Shown here piece after piece: positions 1-8,963 of a stretch of DNA of 64,000 nucleotides. The stretch's first letter is position 1, and every line of letters begins with the position of its first letter. The translations under genes and the position numbers were made by a program. A model generated the notes under the pieces. It did no database searches. It saw only the letters and a program-made list of their open reading frames with translations, and was not told the DNA's origin. The stretch comes from Centipeda noxia ATCC 43541 (GTDB taxonomy: Bacteria; Bacillota; Negativicutes; Selenomonadales; Selenomonadaceae): assembly GCF_000160555.1 (NCBI RefSeq), contig NZ_GG749280.1, forward strand, positions 1 to 64,000, read 5' to 3'.

Positions 1-59
1 ATTACGGGGGTTCATGAGCTTTTCCCCATGCGCTTTGCCCGCATCGGCGCGACTGTCAT

Positions 60-88
60 AATATAACACGCACAAGAACTTCCGTCAA
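60..88 (-). promoter_or_regulatory. sigma-A-type promoter reading off the left edge
   Basis: On the minus strand TTGACG (83-88) and TATATT (60-65) are separated by exactly 17 bases. Transcription would start near position 53 and run leftwards out of the window. The first 50 transcribed bases contain no long reading frame; a start codon with a G-rich stretch ahead of it lies at 13-15 but only five codons are visible. The product is unknown. Confidence 0.6.
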
Positions 89-137
89 GCCCTTTTTCTT
101 CATTTTTTCATGTTTCTTTGTAAAAACCTCCCCATTC

Positions 138-698
138 TCACAAGCTATATGTAAAGTTCAATTCATTCCGTTCGGATAGTGTTGGTGCGGCGGCATCTTT
201 GTCTGAAAGGACACGGGGGTTCATTGGCCAAACGATGCTGATCACGGGGTCATTCCAACGAATATTGCCGTCGCAGCCAGGCGCGTAGAAATTGTCTGCC
301 TTGTACTGCACCTCGACATTATCGGTGAGCGTGATGAAACCATGCGCAAACCCGCGTGGAATAAAGAGCTGCCGATAGTTCTCTGCCGAAAGCTCGATGC
401 CGACCCACTTTGCATAGGTTGGCGATCCGCGGCGAATATCTACGGCAACATCAAATATTGCCCCTCGCGAGACACGCAGAAGTTTTGCCTGTGCCATTGG
501 ATTCAGCTGATAGTGCAGTCCGCGCAGTGTTCCCCTTTGCGCGGAGAAGGAATGGTTGTCCTGCACAAAGTTAACATTGATACCTGCATTCTCCATCTTT
601 TTCTGCGACCAGCTCTCCATGAACCAGCCACGCGCATCGCCGAACACCTGAGGTTCGAGGATGAAGACGCCCTCGAGCGCCGTCTCAATCACATTCAT
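138..698 (-). CDS. rfbC: dTDP-4-dehydrorhamnose 3,5-epimerase
   Basis: This 186-residue protein has the usual length of RmlC/RfbC, which epimerises C3 and C5 of dTDP-4-keto-6-deoxyglucose in dTDP-L-rhamnose synthesis for surface polysaccharide. The family signature RGLHYQ is present, with H62 matching the catalytic histidine, and the cupin segments around RGFAHGF and VQYKAD are intact. It starts 9 bases downstream of the rfbA stop, with its TAGGAG ribosome site overlapping that stop, so the two genes are co-transcribed. rfbB and rfbD are not adjacent in the window; to the left the next element is an independent promoter. Confidence 0.95.
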   Translation of the reverse strand: MNVIETALEGVFILEPQVFGDARGWFMESWSQKKMENAGINVNFVQDNHSFSAQRGTLRGLHYQLNPMAQAKLLRVSRGAIFDVAVDIRRGSPTYAKWVGIELSAENYRQLFIPRGFAHGFITLTDNVEVQYKADNFYAPGCDGNIRWNDPVISIVWPMNPRVLSDKDAAAPTLSERNELNFTYSL

Positions 699-707
699 AG
701 ATATCTC

Positions 708-1583
708 CTATACATCTTTGATGAGGCGCTTCAAATAAATTCCGTATTCGTTCTTTGCAAGCGGCTCGGCGAGACGCAGAACCTGTTCCGCGTCGATGTA
801 ACCCATGCGATAGGCAATCTCCTCAATGCAGGAGATTTTGAGCCCCTGCCGCGCCTGTATGGTCTGGACGAAGGTTGCTGCCGAGAGCAGAGACTCATGT
901 GTGCCTGTGTCGAGCCATGCATAGCCGCGCCGCAGGCGCTCTACATGAAGTTTCCCCGCCGTGAGGTAGGCAATATTGACATCGGTAATCTCCAACTCAC
1001 CGCGTGCAGACGGACGAATCCCGCGCGCAATATTGACGATATCGCTGTCATAGAAATAGAGTCCCGTGACAGCATAGTTTGATTGCGGCCGCGCTGGCTT
1101 CTCCTCAAGGGCAAGTGCCTGTCCCGCTTCGTCAAAGGAGACGACGCCGTAGCGCTCGGGATCGGATACGTAGTAGGCGAACACGGTCGCCCCCTCTTCG
1201 CGCTGTACGGCGCTTTGAAGGACCTGCGCAAAGTCGGAGCCATAGAAGATATTGTCACCGAGTACGAGCGCACAGGCGTCACCCGCAATGAAGTCTGCGC
1301 CAATAATAAATGCCTGGGCAAGTCCGTCGGGGCACGGCTGAACAGCGTATGATACGGAAAGACCGAGCTGGCTTCCATCACCGAGCAGTGCCTGATAGAG
1401 CGCGCTGTCCTCCGGTGTCGTAATGATGAGAATGTCGCGTATCCCTGCGAGCATAAGTGTGCTCAGCGGATAGTAGATCATTGGCTTGTCATAGATTGGC
1501 ATGAGCTGCTTTGATACGACCTTCGTCAGCGGATAGAGCCGTGTTCCCGATCCTCCCGCGAGGATAATTCCCTTTTTAATCAT
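708..1583 (-). CDS. rfbA: glucose-1-phosphate thymidylyltransferase
   Basis: RfbA/RmlA makes dTDP-glucose from dTTP and glucose-1-phosphate, the first step of dTDP-rhamnose synthesis. The nucleotide-binding signature [11 protein letters not shown] sits at residues 10-20, followed by [11 protein letters not shown]. The product is 291 residues, the normal length. I chose the ATG at 1583 because AGAGAGG (1591-1597) precedes it at good spacing and the family begins with MKGIILAGG; a longer frame to 1640 would run back into the promoter. It heads a two-gene rfbA-rfbC unit behind its own promoter. Confidence 0.95.
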   Translation of the reverse strand: MIKKGIILAGGSGTRLYPLTKVVSKQLMPIYDKPMIYYPLSTLMLAGIRDILIITTPEDSALYQALLGDGSQLGLSVSYAVQPCPDGLAQAFIIGADFIAGDACALVLGDNIFYGSDFAQVLQSAVQREEGATVFAYYVSDPERYGVVSFDEAGQALALEEKPARPQSNYAVTGLYFYDSDIVNIARGIRPSARGELEITDVNIAYLTAGKLHVERLRRGYAWLDTGTHESLLSAATFVQTIQARQGLKISCIEEIAYRMGYIDAEQVLRLAEPLAKNEYGIYLKRLIKDV

Positions 1584-1611
1584 CCCGTCACCTCTCTGGA
1601 ATTTTTCCCTT

Positions 1612-1640
1612 ATTGTACGGTGTTTTGTGATGTAAGGCAA
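1612..1640 (-). promoter_or_regulatory. promoter of rfbA-rfbC
   Basis: On the minus strand TTGCCT (1635-1640) and TACAAT (1612-1617) have a 17-base spacer. The predicted transcription start is about 1605, some 22 bases ahead of the rfbA start codon. Confidence 0.65.
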
Positions 1641-1662
1641 GAAAATTTCCAGGCATTATTTC

Positions 1663-1691
1663 TTGAAGAATCATCATTGGAACGATATAAT
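1663..1691 (+). promoter_or_regulatory. promoter of the unknown gene at 1723
   Basis: TTGAAG (1663-1668) and TATAAT (1686-1691) lie 17 bases apart on the plus strand, about 25 bases ahead of an AGGAGG ribosome site. It is back to back with the rfbA promoter. Confidence 0.7.
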
Positions 1692-1722
1692 CAAGAAAAT
1701 TGTGGTACATAGGAGGACTTAT

Positions 1723-2286
1723 ATGGGCACATCTGTAAATTTTTCCGTCGGCGATCCTTTTCCGCTGCCGGTCCTTGCGCAGGCAGACGGCGGCATGTTC
1801 CAAGCGGATAAAAACGGTATGATGTTCGTGCTCCAGCTCTCGCGAACAGACGCTGTCGCCGTCGAGGCATTCCGCACAGGAGAAATCGAGCTTGCCGTGA
1901 CTGAGGAGAGCGGTGTTCTTTTCCTACTCTACCGCATTGACGGCATCTTCCGTGACGGCTGGGGGGACGCCCCGCTCTCCCTCTCTCTTGTGAAGAAAGA
2001 TCTGCTGCCCGATGAAGAGAGTCTCTCTGATCCGACAATTCATCTCTATCTGATTGATACGAATCTAAAGATTCTGCTGGCGCAGCGTACGGCACATCTA
2101 CCCGAGAAGTTTGCGGAGATCATCCGTGCAAATATACGTACACAACAAAAAGAACCCCTCTCCGCTCTTGCGTTTCAAAAAAAGGTGGCAACAATCTGGG
2201 CAGAGAAATCCTCTGCGGACCTGCGTGCCATGGCAAGTGCGGCGCATACGCTGCCGATGACGCTGGGAAGCGCTCCGCTGCACTAA
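1723..2286 (+). CDS. hypothetical protein of unknown function
   Basis: I do not recognise this 187-residue protein. The start is the ATG at 1723, preceded by AGGAGG at 1711-1716; the frame extends further upstream but that part overlaps the promoter. There is no signal peptide or membrane segment. The N-terminal half alternates short hydrophobic strands (MFVLQLS, GVLFLLYRID), suggesting a beta-rich domain; the C-terminal third is helical with several lysines and alanines. It is a single-gene unit with a near-consensus promoter and a perfect terminator, so it is probably well expressed. It is transcribed away from rfbA, with no functional clue from neighbours. Confidence 0.8.
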   Translation: MGTSVNFSVGDPFPLPVLAQADGGMFQADKNGMMFVLQLSRTDAVAVEAFRTGEIELAVTEESGVLFLLYRIDGIFRDGWGDAPLSLSLVKKDLLPDEESLSDPTIHLYLIDTNLKILLAQRTAHLPEKFAEIIRANIRTQQKEPLSALAFQKKVATIWAEKSSADLRAMASAAHTLPMTLGSAPLH

Positions 2287-2290
2287 AAGC

Positions 2291-2336
2291 AAAGAGCCGA
2301 TTTTGACCATCGTGAGACGGTCAAAATCGGCTCTTT
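2291..2336. terminator. bidirectional rho-independent terminator
   Basis: Perfect 18-base arms at 2291-2308 and 2319-2336 with a 10-base loop; the arms begin and end with A and T runs on both strands. It lies between the convergent ends of the unknown gene (2286) and the nitroreductase (2365). Confidence 0.85.
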
Positions 2337-2364
2337 TAACAAGTTGTTCTGCGGTATGCGTAAG

Positions 2365-2892
2365 CTACGAAACATAATACACGCGATTTGCGCGGCGGGT
2401 GGGCGGCTTCGGCAGATCGCCGCTGCGGTAGCCGAGCGCACAGTGCCCGACACCGATATACGCACCCTCGATGCCCAATTTTTTCAGCAGTTTTTGATAG
2501 AAAGGTTCTTCAAACTCTTCCTTTGCACGATTAATCCATATGGTGCCAAGCCCCAGTGCATGCCCTGCGAGCATAAGGTTGCCGAGGACGAGGCTCCCGT
2601 CCTGCACCGATGTATGTCCCTCTTTCGGAGCGAGCACAATGAGAATCACAGGGGCACCATAAAAGGGATCCGTTCCCTCTTCCCAACCGCCGATGCGGCA
2701 GTTGTCGCGGGCGATTCGTGCCCGCAGATCGGGATTTGTCACAGCAACGATGATCGGAGACTGCTTTCCTTTTCCGCTGGCCGCATACAACCCGGCTTCG
2801 ATTACCTTATCGATCAGCGCATGCGGCACCTCATCCGTTTTGAACTTCCGAATGCTGCGGCGCTCAATGATGTCCTTGAGCGTTGTGTTCAT
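2365..2892 (-). CDS. nitroreductase-family flavoprotein
   Basis: The 175-residue protein has the FMN-dependent nitroreductase fold signature: an N-terminal IIERRSIRKFKTDEVP segment that binds the FMN phosphate, a central ASGKGKQSPI region and a C-terminal GVGHCALGYRS segment. Members reduce nitro groups, quinones or flavins using NAD(P)H; the substrate cannot be read from sequence. Its ATG overlaps the stop of the upstream methyltransferase-MTHFR gene (ATGA), so it is translated from the methionine operon, possibly supplying reducing power or simply being a passenger. The operon ends in the terminator at 2291-2336. Confidence 0.85.
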   Translation of the reverse strand: MNTTLKDIIERRSIRKFKTDEVPHALIDKVIEAGLYAASGKGKQSPIIVAVTNPDLRARIARDNCRIGGWEEGTDPFYGAPVILIVLAPKEGHTSVQDGSLVLGNLMLAGHALGLGTIWINRAKEEFEEPFYQKLLKKLGIEGAYIGVGHCALGYRSGDLPKPPTRRANRVYYVS

Positions 2893-4682
2893 CGTATTTC
2901 TCCCCTTTCTTTAATGCCTTCGACAATCCGCGCGATGAGCGCCGTCCTTGAAAACGGCGTAATGATATAGTAGCCGTCAATATATGGTTCGATGTCTTTT
3001 GCAATCGCAAGTGAGAGACGGACGGCGAGTTCTTCCGCTGCAGTCCGGTCCAGCCCACGGTATGCGCTGATGATGCGCTCCTCAACGTGAATGCCCACGA
3101 TCTCGCTTTCCATAAAACGGGCGTTCCGCTCGCTGACAACAGGCATAATGCCCCCGAGAATAAACGCGCCGGGGAGCATGTCGCGTGCCGTTTGCAGGTT
3201 TTCCTTTGCACGCTCACTCAGGACAGGCTGGGTAAAGAACCCTGTCATGCCCGCTTCCATCTTTTTCCGTGCAAGTCCGAGCTGCGACGGAAAATGCTTT
3301 GCATTGACATTGAGTGCTCCAAACACATGGAACGGCACGATATCTCCGCGTGAACCGAGGCTCGTGACAAATGAGGCAAGCTTGCGTGAATTGAACTGAT
3401 AGACGCTCTTGACCTCATCGCGCTCTGCTGTTGGGATCGGGTCCCCCGTGATCGCGATCATATTGTGCACGCCCTCGGCGCTCAGTCCGAGGAGAATGGA
3501 TTTGATCGCGTTGAGGTTGCGGTCGCGGCAGGTCATATGCGGGATGGGCTCGATGCCGAGCTCGCGGTGGACGCGCCCGGCAAGCATCGCCGCGTCCATA
3601 CGCGCGCGCGCGATGGGATTATCCGCAATAGTAATGGCAGAAATGCCCGCTGCCTGCAGCTCACGCACCCCGACAAGGAATTTATCTGCATTTCCGGTCT
3701 CCGGCGGGTCAAGCTCGACAGCGATGGGCTTCCCTCCGGATTTCAACGCATCAAAAAAGGGACTGAGCGGAACTTCCATCGGTTGGACGCGGGTCTCTTC
3801 GCCTTCCTCGTCAATCTCGCCCGTACCGTCCGCAAGTGCGGCACAAAGCGCACGGATATGCTCCGGCGTCGTACCGCAGCAGCCGCCGACAATCGAGATG
3901 CCATCGCGCACGATCGCGGCAAGACTTGTGCCGAAATACTCCGGAGCGCTCTCATAGAATGTACGTCCGTCGACAACGATCGGATGCCCCGCATTCGGCA
4001 TGAGGGAAAGAGGCAGGGACGTCATCCCAAGATGATGACCCAGTTCCCGCATCTGCCGCACGCCATTTACACAGTTAAAACCGACGGCATCAATCGATCC
4101 GCTCTCTGCCGCCTCATGAATCAGATCCTCGGCGAAGCGTCCGTCACGCGTATAGCCGCCGGGCAGCGCAGAGAACGAGGCCAGGATGAAGGCATGGGGG
4201 CATATGCGTTTGATGTGTGCTGCCGTCTCGATCAAGCCCTCAATTGACGCGTTGGTCTCGAAGAGGAAGTGCGTCGCACCGCATGCGAGAAATGTATCGG
4301 CGAGGAAGCGATACTCTGCGATGATGTCTGTATGCGGCAGGCCCGTAACAGGACCAATGTCGGCAAATACATAAGCTCCGAACGGTTCTGCCGCGCGCGC
4401 TGCTATTTCCCATCCCGCACGGATGATACGCCGCACAAGAGATTCGTCGCCCTGGTAGACGATACGGTTTGCAGCGAAGGTATTGGTCTTGATCGCCTGT
4501 GCGCCTGCCTGCAGGTACTCCGTATGAATAGCCCCGACAACGGCAGGTGTCTCTATATTGGCGAGCTCAACACCTTTCCCGTGGGTATGCGTCTTTTGGG
4601 CATAGTATGTGCCCATGCCGCCGTCAAAAACCAGCGGCTCTTTTTTGATGTGTTCTCGTATATCTGCGCTGTTTTGCGCCAT
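2889..4682 (-). CDS. homocysteine S-methyltransferase / methylenetetrahydrofolate reductase fusion
   Basis: This 597-residue protein joins two enzymes. Residues 1 to about 295 form a homocysteine methyltransferase barrel, with the zinc ligands in FNCVNG and GGCCGTTPEHIRAL. The rest is a MetF-type 5,10-methylenetetrahydrofolate reductase (VELDPPETGN, AITGDPIPTAERDEV, FFTQPV). The same order is found in the YitJ family of Firmicutes. It would produce methyl-THF and pass methyl groups to homocysteine. It lies 23 bases downstream of metH and overlaps the nitroreductase start by four bases, so it is the third gene of a methionine operon. No S-box riboswitch is visible ahead of the operon. Confidence 0.92.
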   Translation of the reverse strand: MAQNSADIREHIKKEPLVFDGGMGTYYAQKTHTHGKGVELANIETPAVVGAIHTEYLQAGAQAIKTNTFAANRIVYQGDESLVRRIIRAGWEIAARAAEPFGAYVFADIGPVTGLPHTDIIAEYRFLADTFLACGATHFLFETNASIEGLIETAAHIKRICPHAFILASFSALPGGYTRDGRFAEDLIHEAAESGSIDAVGFNCVNGVRQMRELGHHLGMTSLPLSLMPNAGHPIVVDGRTFYESAPEYFGTSLAAIVRDGISIVGGCCGTTPEHIRALCAALADGTGEIDEEGEETRVQPMEVPLSPFFDALKSGGKPIAVELDPPETGNADKFLVGVRELQAAGISAITIADNPIARARMDAAMLAGRVHRELGIEPIPHMTCRDRNLNAIKSILLGLSAEGVHNMIAITGDPIPTAERDEVKSVYQFNSRKLASFVTSLGSRGDIVPFHVFGALNVNAKHFPSQLGLARKKMEAGMTGFFTQPVLSERAKENLQTARDMLPGAFILGGIMPVVSERNARFMESEIVGIHVEERIISAYRGLDRTAAEELAVRLSLAIAKDIEPYIDGYYIITPFSRTALIARIVEGIKERGEIR

Positions 4683-4705
4683 CTGTATTCAGCCTCCCTG
4701 CCGCG

Positions 4706-7114
4706 CTATCCGAGTACGCGGCGCGCGATCTCGACAATGCTCCGCGCATCGCCGGCATAGTGATCCGCGCCAATTTCACGCGCATAATCCTCTGTCAGCA
4801 CAGCACCGCCGACCACGGTTTCACATTCATGCCCTGCCTCATGCAGAGCATCGATGGTGCGCTTCATTGCTGTAACAGTCGTCGTCATGAGTGCGGAGAG
4901 CCCGATCAGTCCGACCTGCTTTTCGATGGCGACCTCCACCACGCGCGTAACGGGCACGTCGCGCCCGAGGTCGATAATCTGGTAGCCGTAATTCTCCAGG
5001 ACAACCTTGACAATGTTCTTGCCAATGTCATGGATATCCCCTTCCACTGTGGCAAGGATGATCTTCCCTTTCGAAACGCCCTGCCCCTCCTCGGCAAGGC
5101 GGGCTTTGATGAGTTCAAGACCTGCCGTCGCGGCATTTGCCGCATTGATGAGCTGCGGGAGGAAGATAATTTCCTTCTCATAGCGGTCGCCCACAATATC
5201 GAGCGCAGGGATGACCTTCTCCTGGATGATCTCCATCGGCGCTTTCTCCGTGAGAAGCTTCCGCGTGATGCGCTCAGCATCATCACTCAGCCCTCGGATG
5301 ATCGCGTCCATAAGCGGGTCAACGTCGTCAGCGCCGTCTGCTGCAGCGGTCTGTACGGCATCCGGCGACTCGCTGCCCGTAATGCCAAGTTCCTTGCGTC
5401 GCCGTATCTCCGCCTGCTCCGGTGCAAAGCGTGCAATATAGGCGGCGCAGTCCACATCCTCACCAGAGACCGCGCGGAAGGAGATGACAGCATCCATGAT
5501 CTCCTTTGTGTTCGGATTGACAATGGGGAAATCAAGGCCGACATGCATCGCCTGTATGAGAAAGTTTTCCGTCATATGCACGCGTGCCGGGAGGCCGAAT
5601 GAGATATTGCTGACGCCGAGCGCACAATGCAGTCCGAGGCGCTCGTGCACCTCCCGCACGGCACGCAGGGTCTCCATTGCCTGATTCTGCTGGGCTGAAA
5701 CGGTGAGTGTCAGACAGTCGATGATGATATCCTCACGTTCGATGCCGTAGCGCTCTGCCTCTGCGACAATGCGCTCGGCGACCGCGATGCGGTCTGCGGC
5801 AGTCTCCGGCAGCCCCTTCTCGTCCATCGCAAGGCCGAGCACAGCCGCCCCATAGTGTTTGGCAAGCGGGAAGATAGCATCCATACGCTCGCGTTCACCG
5901 CTGACCGAGTTGATGATGACACGCCCGTTTGTCACGCGCAGCGCCGCTGCAATGACCTTCGGATTTGCCGAGTCGATTTGCAGAGGCAGATCAACCACGC
6001 TCTGTACGGCCTTGACGACATACGGAATAATCTTCTCCTCATCAACGCCCTGCGCACCGACATTGATGTCGAGCACCTGCGCGCCCGCTTCCTGCTGGGA
6101 TATGGCGAGCTTCTTGATGTACCCGTAGTCCTCCTCAAGAAGAGCCTGCTGGAGACGCTTCTTGCCCGTCGGATTGATGCGTTCGCCGATGACATTCAGT
6201 TTTCCGTATTCAGCAACGCGCCCCGGCGAGGCGATGCCCTTGCGCTTCCTGCGCTCAGGCCGCTCCGCAGCGCCGCTTGCAACAGAAGCAGCAAGTGCCC
6301 GAATGAACTCCGGATTTGTGCCGCAGCAGCCGCCCATGATAACGGCGCCGCGCCGCGCGAACTCCGCCATCTCCCGGCCAAACTCCTCTGCCGTCATCTC
6401 ATAGGCGCCCGTACGTGGATCGGGCAGACCCGCATTGGGCTTCACAATGACAGGCAGATCCGTCCACTCCATTAGTTCATCGACAATCGGCAGAAGTTCT
6501 ACGGGACCAAGCGAGCAGTTGACGCCGATTGCCGCAACACCGAGCGCGTCCAGTGTAACCGCGACAGACGGTACAGCTGCACCAAGAAAGGTGCGTCCAT
6601 TCTGTTCGAAGGTCATCGTCACCCAAATGGGCAGCTTCGTATGCTCCTTTGCTGCGAGTACGGCCGCCTTTGCTTCATAGAGATCGGTCAGCGTCTCAAA
6701 GATGATGAGATCGGCACCCGCCTCCTCTCCCGCAACCGCCATTTCGCGGAAAAGTTCATAGGCCGCTTCAAAGGAGAGCGTGCCAAGCGGCTCGACCAGC
6801 TCTCCGATGGGACCGACATCGAGCGCAACACGCACCCCTTCCACACCGGAGTGCTCTGCCGCACGGCGCGCAATCTGCACATTTGCCCCGATGACTTCGG
6901 CGACGGTCTTGCCTGTTCCTGCGAGTTTATGCCCGTTCGCTCCGAACGTATTGCTGTAAATAACGCGGCTGCCCGCGGCGATGTAGTTCCGATGAATTTC
7001 CTCGACCACTTCGGGATGCTCTATGCCGAAGAGCTCGGGGCGCTCGCCCGGCGCAAGCCCCCGCGCCTGCAGCTCAGTCCCCATCCCACCATCCAATATA
7101 ATAATGTCTTTCAT
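4706..7114 (-). CDS. metH: cobalamin-dependent methionine synthase lacking the activation domain
   Basis: MetH transfers a methyl group from methyl-THF through methylcobalamin to homocysteine. In 802 residues I see the homocysteine barrel (DGGMGTELQ at the N-terminus, zinc ligands in GVNCSLGP and GGCCGTNPE), the pterin-binding domain (NVIGERINPTG onward), a helical cap, and the B12-binding domain with DIHDIGKN, H695 being the cobalt ligand. The protein stops right after this domain. The roughly 330-residue S-adenosylmethionine reactivation domain of E. coli MetH is missing and is supplied by the gene 34 bases upstream. Such split synthases are known in several anaerobes. Confidence 0.95.
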   Translation of the reverse strand: MKDIIILDGGMGTELQARGLAPGERPELFGIEHPEVVEEIHRNYIAAGSRVIYSNTFGANGHKLAGTGKTVAEVIGANVQIARRAAEHSGVEGVRVALDVGPIGELVEPLGTLSFEAAYELFREMAVAGEEAGADLIIFETLTDLYEAKAAVLAAKEHTKLPIWVTMTFEQNGRTFLGAAVPSVAVTLDALGVAAIGVNCSLGPVELLPIVDELMEWTDLPVIVKPNAGLPDPRTGAYEMTAEEFGREMAEFARRGAVIMGGCCGTNPEFIRALAASVASGAAERPERRKRKGIASPGRVAEYGKLNVIGERINPTGKKRLQQALLEEDYGYIKKLAISQQEAGAQVLDINVGAQGVDEEKIIPYVVKAVQSVVDLPLQIDSANPKVIAAALRVTNGRVIINSVSGERERMDAIFPLAKHYGAAVLGLAMDEKGLPETAADRIAVAERIVAEAERYGIEREDIIIDCLTLTVSAQQNQAMETLRAVREVHERLGLHCALGVSNISFGLPARVHMTENFLIQAMHVGLDFPIVNPNTKEIMDAVISFRAVSGEDVDCAAYIARFAPEQAEIRRRKELGITGSESPDAVQTAAADGADDVDPLMDAIIRGLSDDAERITRKLLTEKAPMEIIQEKVIPALDIVGDRYEKEIIFLPQLINAANAATAGLELIKARLAEEGQGVSKGKIILATVEGDIHDIGKNIVKVVLENYGYQIIDLGRDVPVTRVVEVAIEKQVGLIGLSALMTTTVTAMKRTIDALHEAGHECETVVGGAVLTEDYAREIGADHYAGDARSIVEIARRVLG

Positions 7115-7148
7115 TCCGACTCCTTCACTCTCACGTACGGAATTTTCT

Positions 7149-7829
7149 TTACGTTTTTGCGCCCTCTCTGCACCTGCGCCCAGCCTTGCGGAAGGGGCAG
7201 CTGCGGAACATGAGACAGCTCTCGCAGTCCGGAGGACGATGCGGCTGTGGTGTCCGGGCGATCCCCATGATCGCCGTCACCGATTTGCGCGGCACCATGA
7301 TCGTCGTCGGCGTCAGCGAGACCCCAACGCGCCGCGTCATATCGAGCAGAGCAAAAAATTTCGGCTGCTCCGAGATCGGCAGATCGCCGTACCCCGGACT
7401 GAAGCGATCGGTCAGATAACGCCCCTCTGCCTCCACAGCAGCGCGCATATCGCTCTCGAAATTATTGCAGATATTCTCGATCGCCGTACTCGCACACGCG
7501 TCCATGATGACAGAGTCCGCTGCATTCATGACCTCATAGCGCATCATCAGGCGCTCTACCCCGGGACCGAGCGTCGCGCCGAAGAGAACAGCCTCCTCGC
7601 ACGGCGCAAGCATACGCGGGATATCGCGGCCCTCAAATGTGACACCGAGCACGGCGCCGTTCTCCAACGGCACTTGCCGATAGGTCAGACGCGGGGTTGC
7701 CGCTGCCAGCACCTCATCCGTACAGCGGCGAATCTGCGCCGCGATTTCCTCTGTAAGCTCCTGCCCGCGAAAGCCGAGATACTTCAAAATTTCGTTCATA
7801 TTCAGCGTTGTAAAACGCGGTTCAAACAT
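7149..7829 (-). CDS. methionine synthase reactivation (AdoMet-binding) protein
   Basis: This 226-residue protein resembles the C-terminal activation domain of MetH, which uses S-adenosylmethionine and an electron donor to rescue the cob(II)alamin form. Recognisable parts are LGFRGQELTEEI, RYLTDRFSPGYGDLPISEQ (the AdoMet-binding RPAPGYP-like loop) and LTPTTIMVPRKSVTAIMGI. The C-terminus carries CESCLMFRSCPFRKAGRRC, a cysteine cluster that could bind a metal or cluster. The ATG at 7829 has TAGGAG just ahead; the frame extends upstream only through the promoter. It is the first gene of the operon that continues into metH. Confidence 0.88.
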   Translation of the reverse strand: MFEPRFTTLNMNEILKYLGFRGQELTEEIAAQIRRCTDEVLAAATPRLTYRQVPLENGAVLGVTFEGRDIPRMLAPCEEAVLFGATLGPGVERLMMRYEVMNAADSVIMDACASTAIENICNNFESDMRAAVEAEGRYLTDRFSPGYGDLPISEQPKFFALLDMTRRVGVSLTPTTIMVPRKSVTAIMGIARTPQPHRPPDCESCLMFRSCPFRKAGRRCREGAKT

Positions 7830-7867
7830 ACTCTCTCCTATTTTTCCTTTCCCCTCGCGGGAACTTG

Positions 7868-7876
7868 TGATATAAT
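7868..7876 (+). promoter_or_regulatory. extended -10 promoter of trpD
   Basis: TGaTATAAT at 7868-7876 is a full extended -10 on the plus strand, with no good -35. The start would be near 7883, about 45 bases ahead of the trpD ATG. It lies just downstream of, and divergent from, the methionine operon promoter. Confidence 0.5.
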
Positions 7877-7887
7877 ACAGCACTGTC

Positions 7888-7916
7888 ATTTTATATGCTA
7901 AGGAAAAAATTATCAA
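7888..7916 (-). promoter_or_regulatory. promoter of the methionine synthase operon
   Basis: On the minus strand TTGATA (7911-7916) and TAAAAT (7888-7893) are 17 bases apart. The leader to the ATG at 7829 is only about 50 bases and contains no recognisable S-box, T-box or cobalamin element. Confidence 0.55.
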
Positions 7917-7928
7917 GGGGGAAACGGA

Positions 7929-8948
7929 ATGATAAAAGAAGCGATTCAAAAAGTCGTGGATAAGCAGGATCTCTCCTATGATGAGGCGTACGCCGTCATG
8001 AACGAAATCATGTCGGGCGAAACCTCTGCGGTTGAAAATGCCGCCTACCTTGCAGCACTCTCAACAAAGAGCAGCGGCATGGAGACGATTGACGAGATCT
8101 CCGGCTCTGCAGCGGCAATGCGCGCGCATGCCGAGACAGTCGAGCATGACATGGACGTGATTGATATCGTCGGTACAGGCGGCGATCACTCAGGCAGCAT
8201 CAACGTTTCGACAACAGCCTCGTTCCTCGCGGCAGCAGCCGGACTGAAAGTCTGCAAGCACGGCAACCGTGCGGCGTCGTCGAAAAGCGGTACCGCGGAC
8301 TGCCTGGAGGCGCTCGGCATAAACATCGACCAACCGCCCGAGAAAGTGCGCGAAGAGCTTCGCTCCATCGGTCTCGCTTTCCTCTTTGCCCAGCGCTACC
8401 ACCAATCGATGAAACATGTCGGAGCGATTCGCCGCGAGCTCGGCATTCGCACGGTATTTAACATTCTCGGCCCCCTCACGAATCCGTCACGCCCTGCCTG
8501 CATGCTGCTCGGCGTCTACGGCGAGCACCTCCTGCGCCCGCTTGCAAAAGTATTGCCCGAACTCGGTGTGAAACGCGCGCTCATCGTCCACGGAATGGAC
8601 GGCATGGATGAAATTTCGATCGGTGCTCCAACAATGGTGCGCGAGATCGCAGGAGGCAATGAGACTTCCTATGAGATACGCCCGGAGGATTTCGGCATTG
8701 CGCCCGCATCGAAAGATATGATTCGCGGCGGTTCTCCCGAAGAAAATGCTGCCGTCACGCGCGGCATCCTCGCCGGAGAGATCCGTGACGCACGCGCAGA
8801 CATCTGTCTCATGAACGCAGGCGCTGCAATCTATATCGGCGGCCGCGCATCCTCTATTGCCGACGGCATTGCTGCAGCACGACAAACGATCGCCGACGGA
8901 AGTGCCCTAAAAAAGATGAAGAGTTTCATCAAAATCTCGCACGAATGA
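7929..8948 (+). CDS. trpD: anthranilate phosphoribosyltransferase
   Basis: TrpD joins anthranilate and PRPP in tryptophan synthesis. The 339-residue length is typical. Diagnostic motifs are VGTGGDHSGSINVST (PRPP loop), KHGNRAASSKSGTADCLEALG and TVFNILGPLTNP, which separate it from thymidine phosphorylases. No other trp gene is near, which is unusual because trpD normally sits in a trp operon. It is followed 15 bases later by a transporter gene, suggesting co-transcription. Because TrpD homologues can act on other aromatic acids, the exact acceptor is an inference. Confidence 0.9.
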   Translation: MIKEAIQKVVDKQDLSYDEAYAVMNEIMSGETSAVENAAYLAALSTKSSGMETIDEISGSAAAMRAHAETVEHDMDVIDIVGTGGDHSGSINVSTTASFLAAAAGLKVCKHGNRAASSKSGTADCLEALGINIDQPPEKVREELRSIGLAFLFAQRYHQSMKHVGAIRRELGIRTVFNILGPLTNPSRPACMLLGVYGEHLLRPLAKVLPELGVKRALIVHGMDGMDEISIGAPTMVREIAGGNETSYEIRPEDFGIAPASKDMIRGGSPEENAAVTRGILAGEIRDARADICLMNAGAAIYIGGRASSIADGIAAARQTIADGSALKKMKSFIKISHE

Positions 8949-8963
8949 AAGGAGTTTGCATAT

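Noticed and set aside
342-1082. Long plus-strand reading frame opposite rfbC and rfbA
   Set aside because: It is the complement of two well-identified genes, has no ribosome site or family resemblance, and simply reflects GC-rich codon bias.
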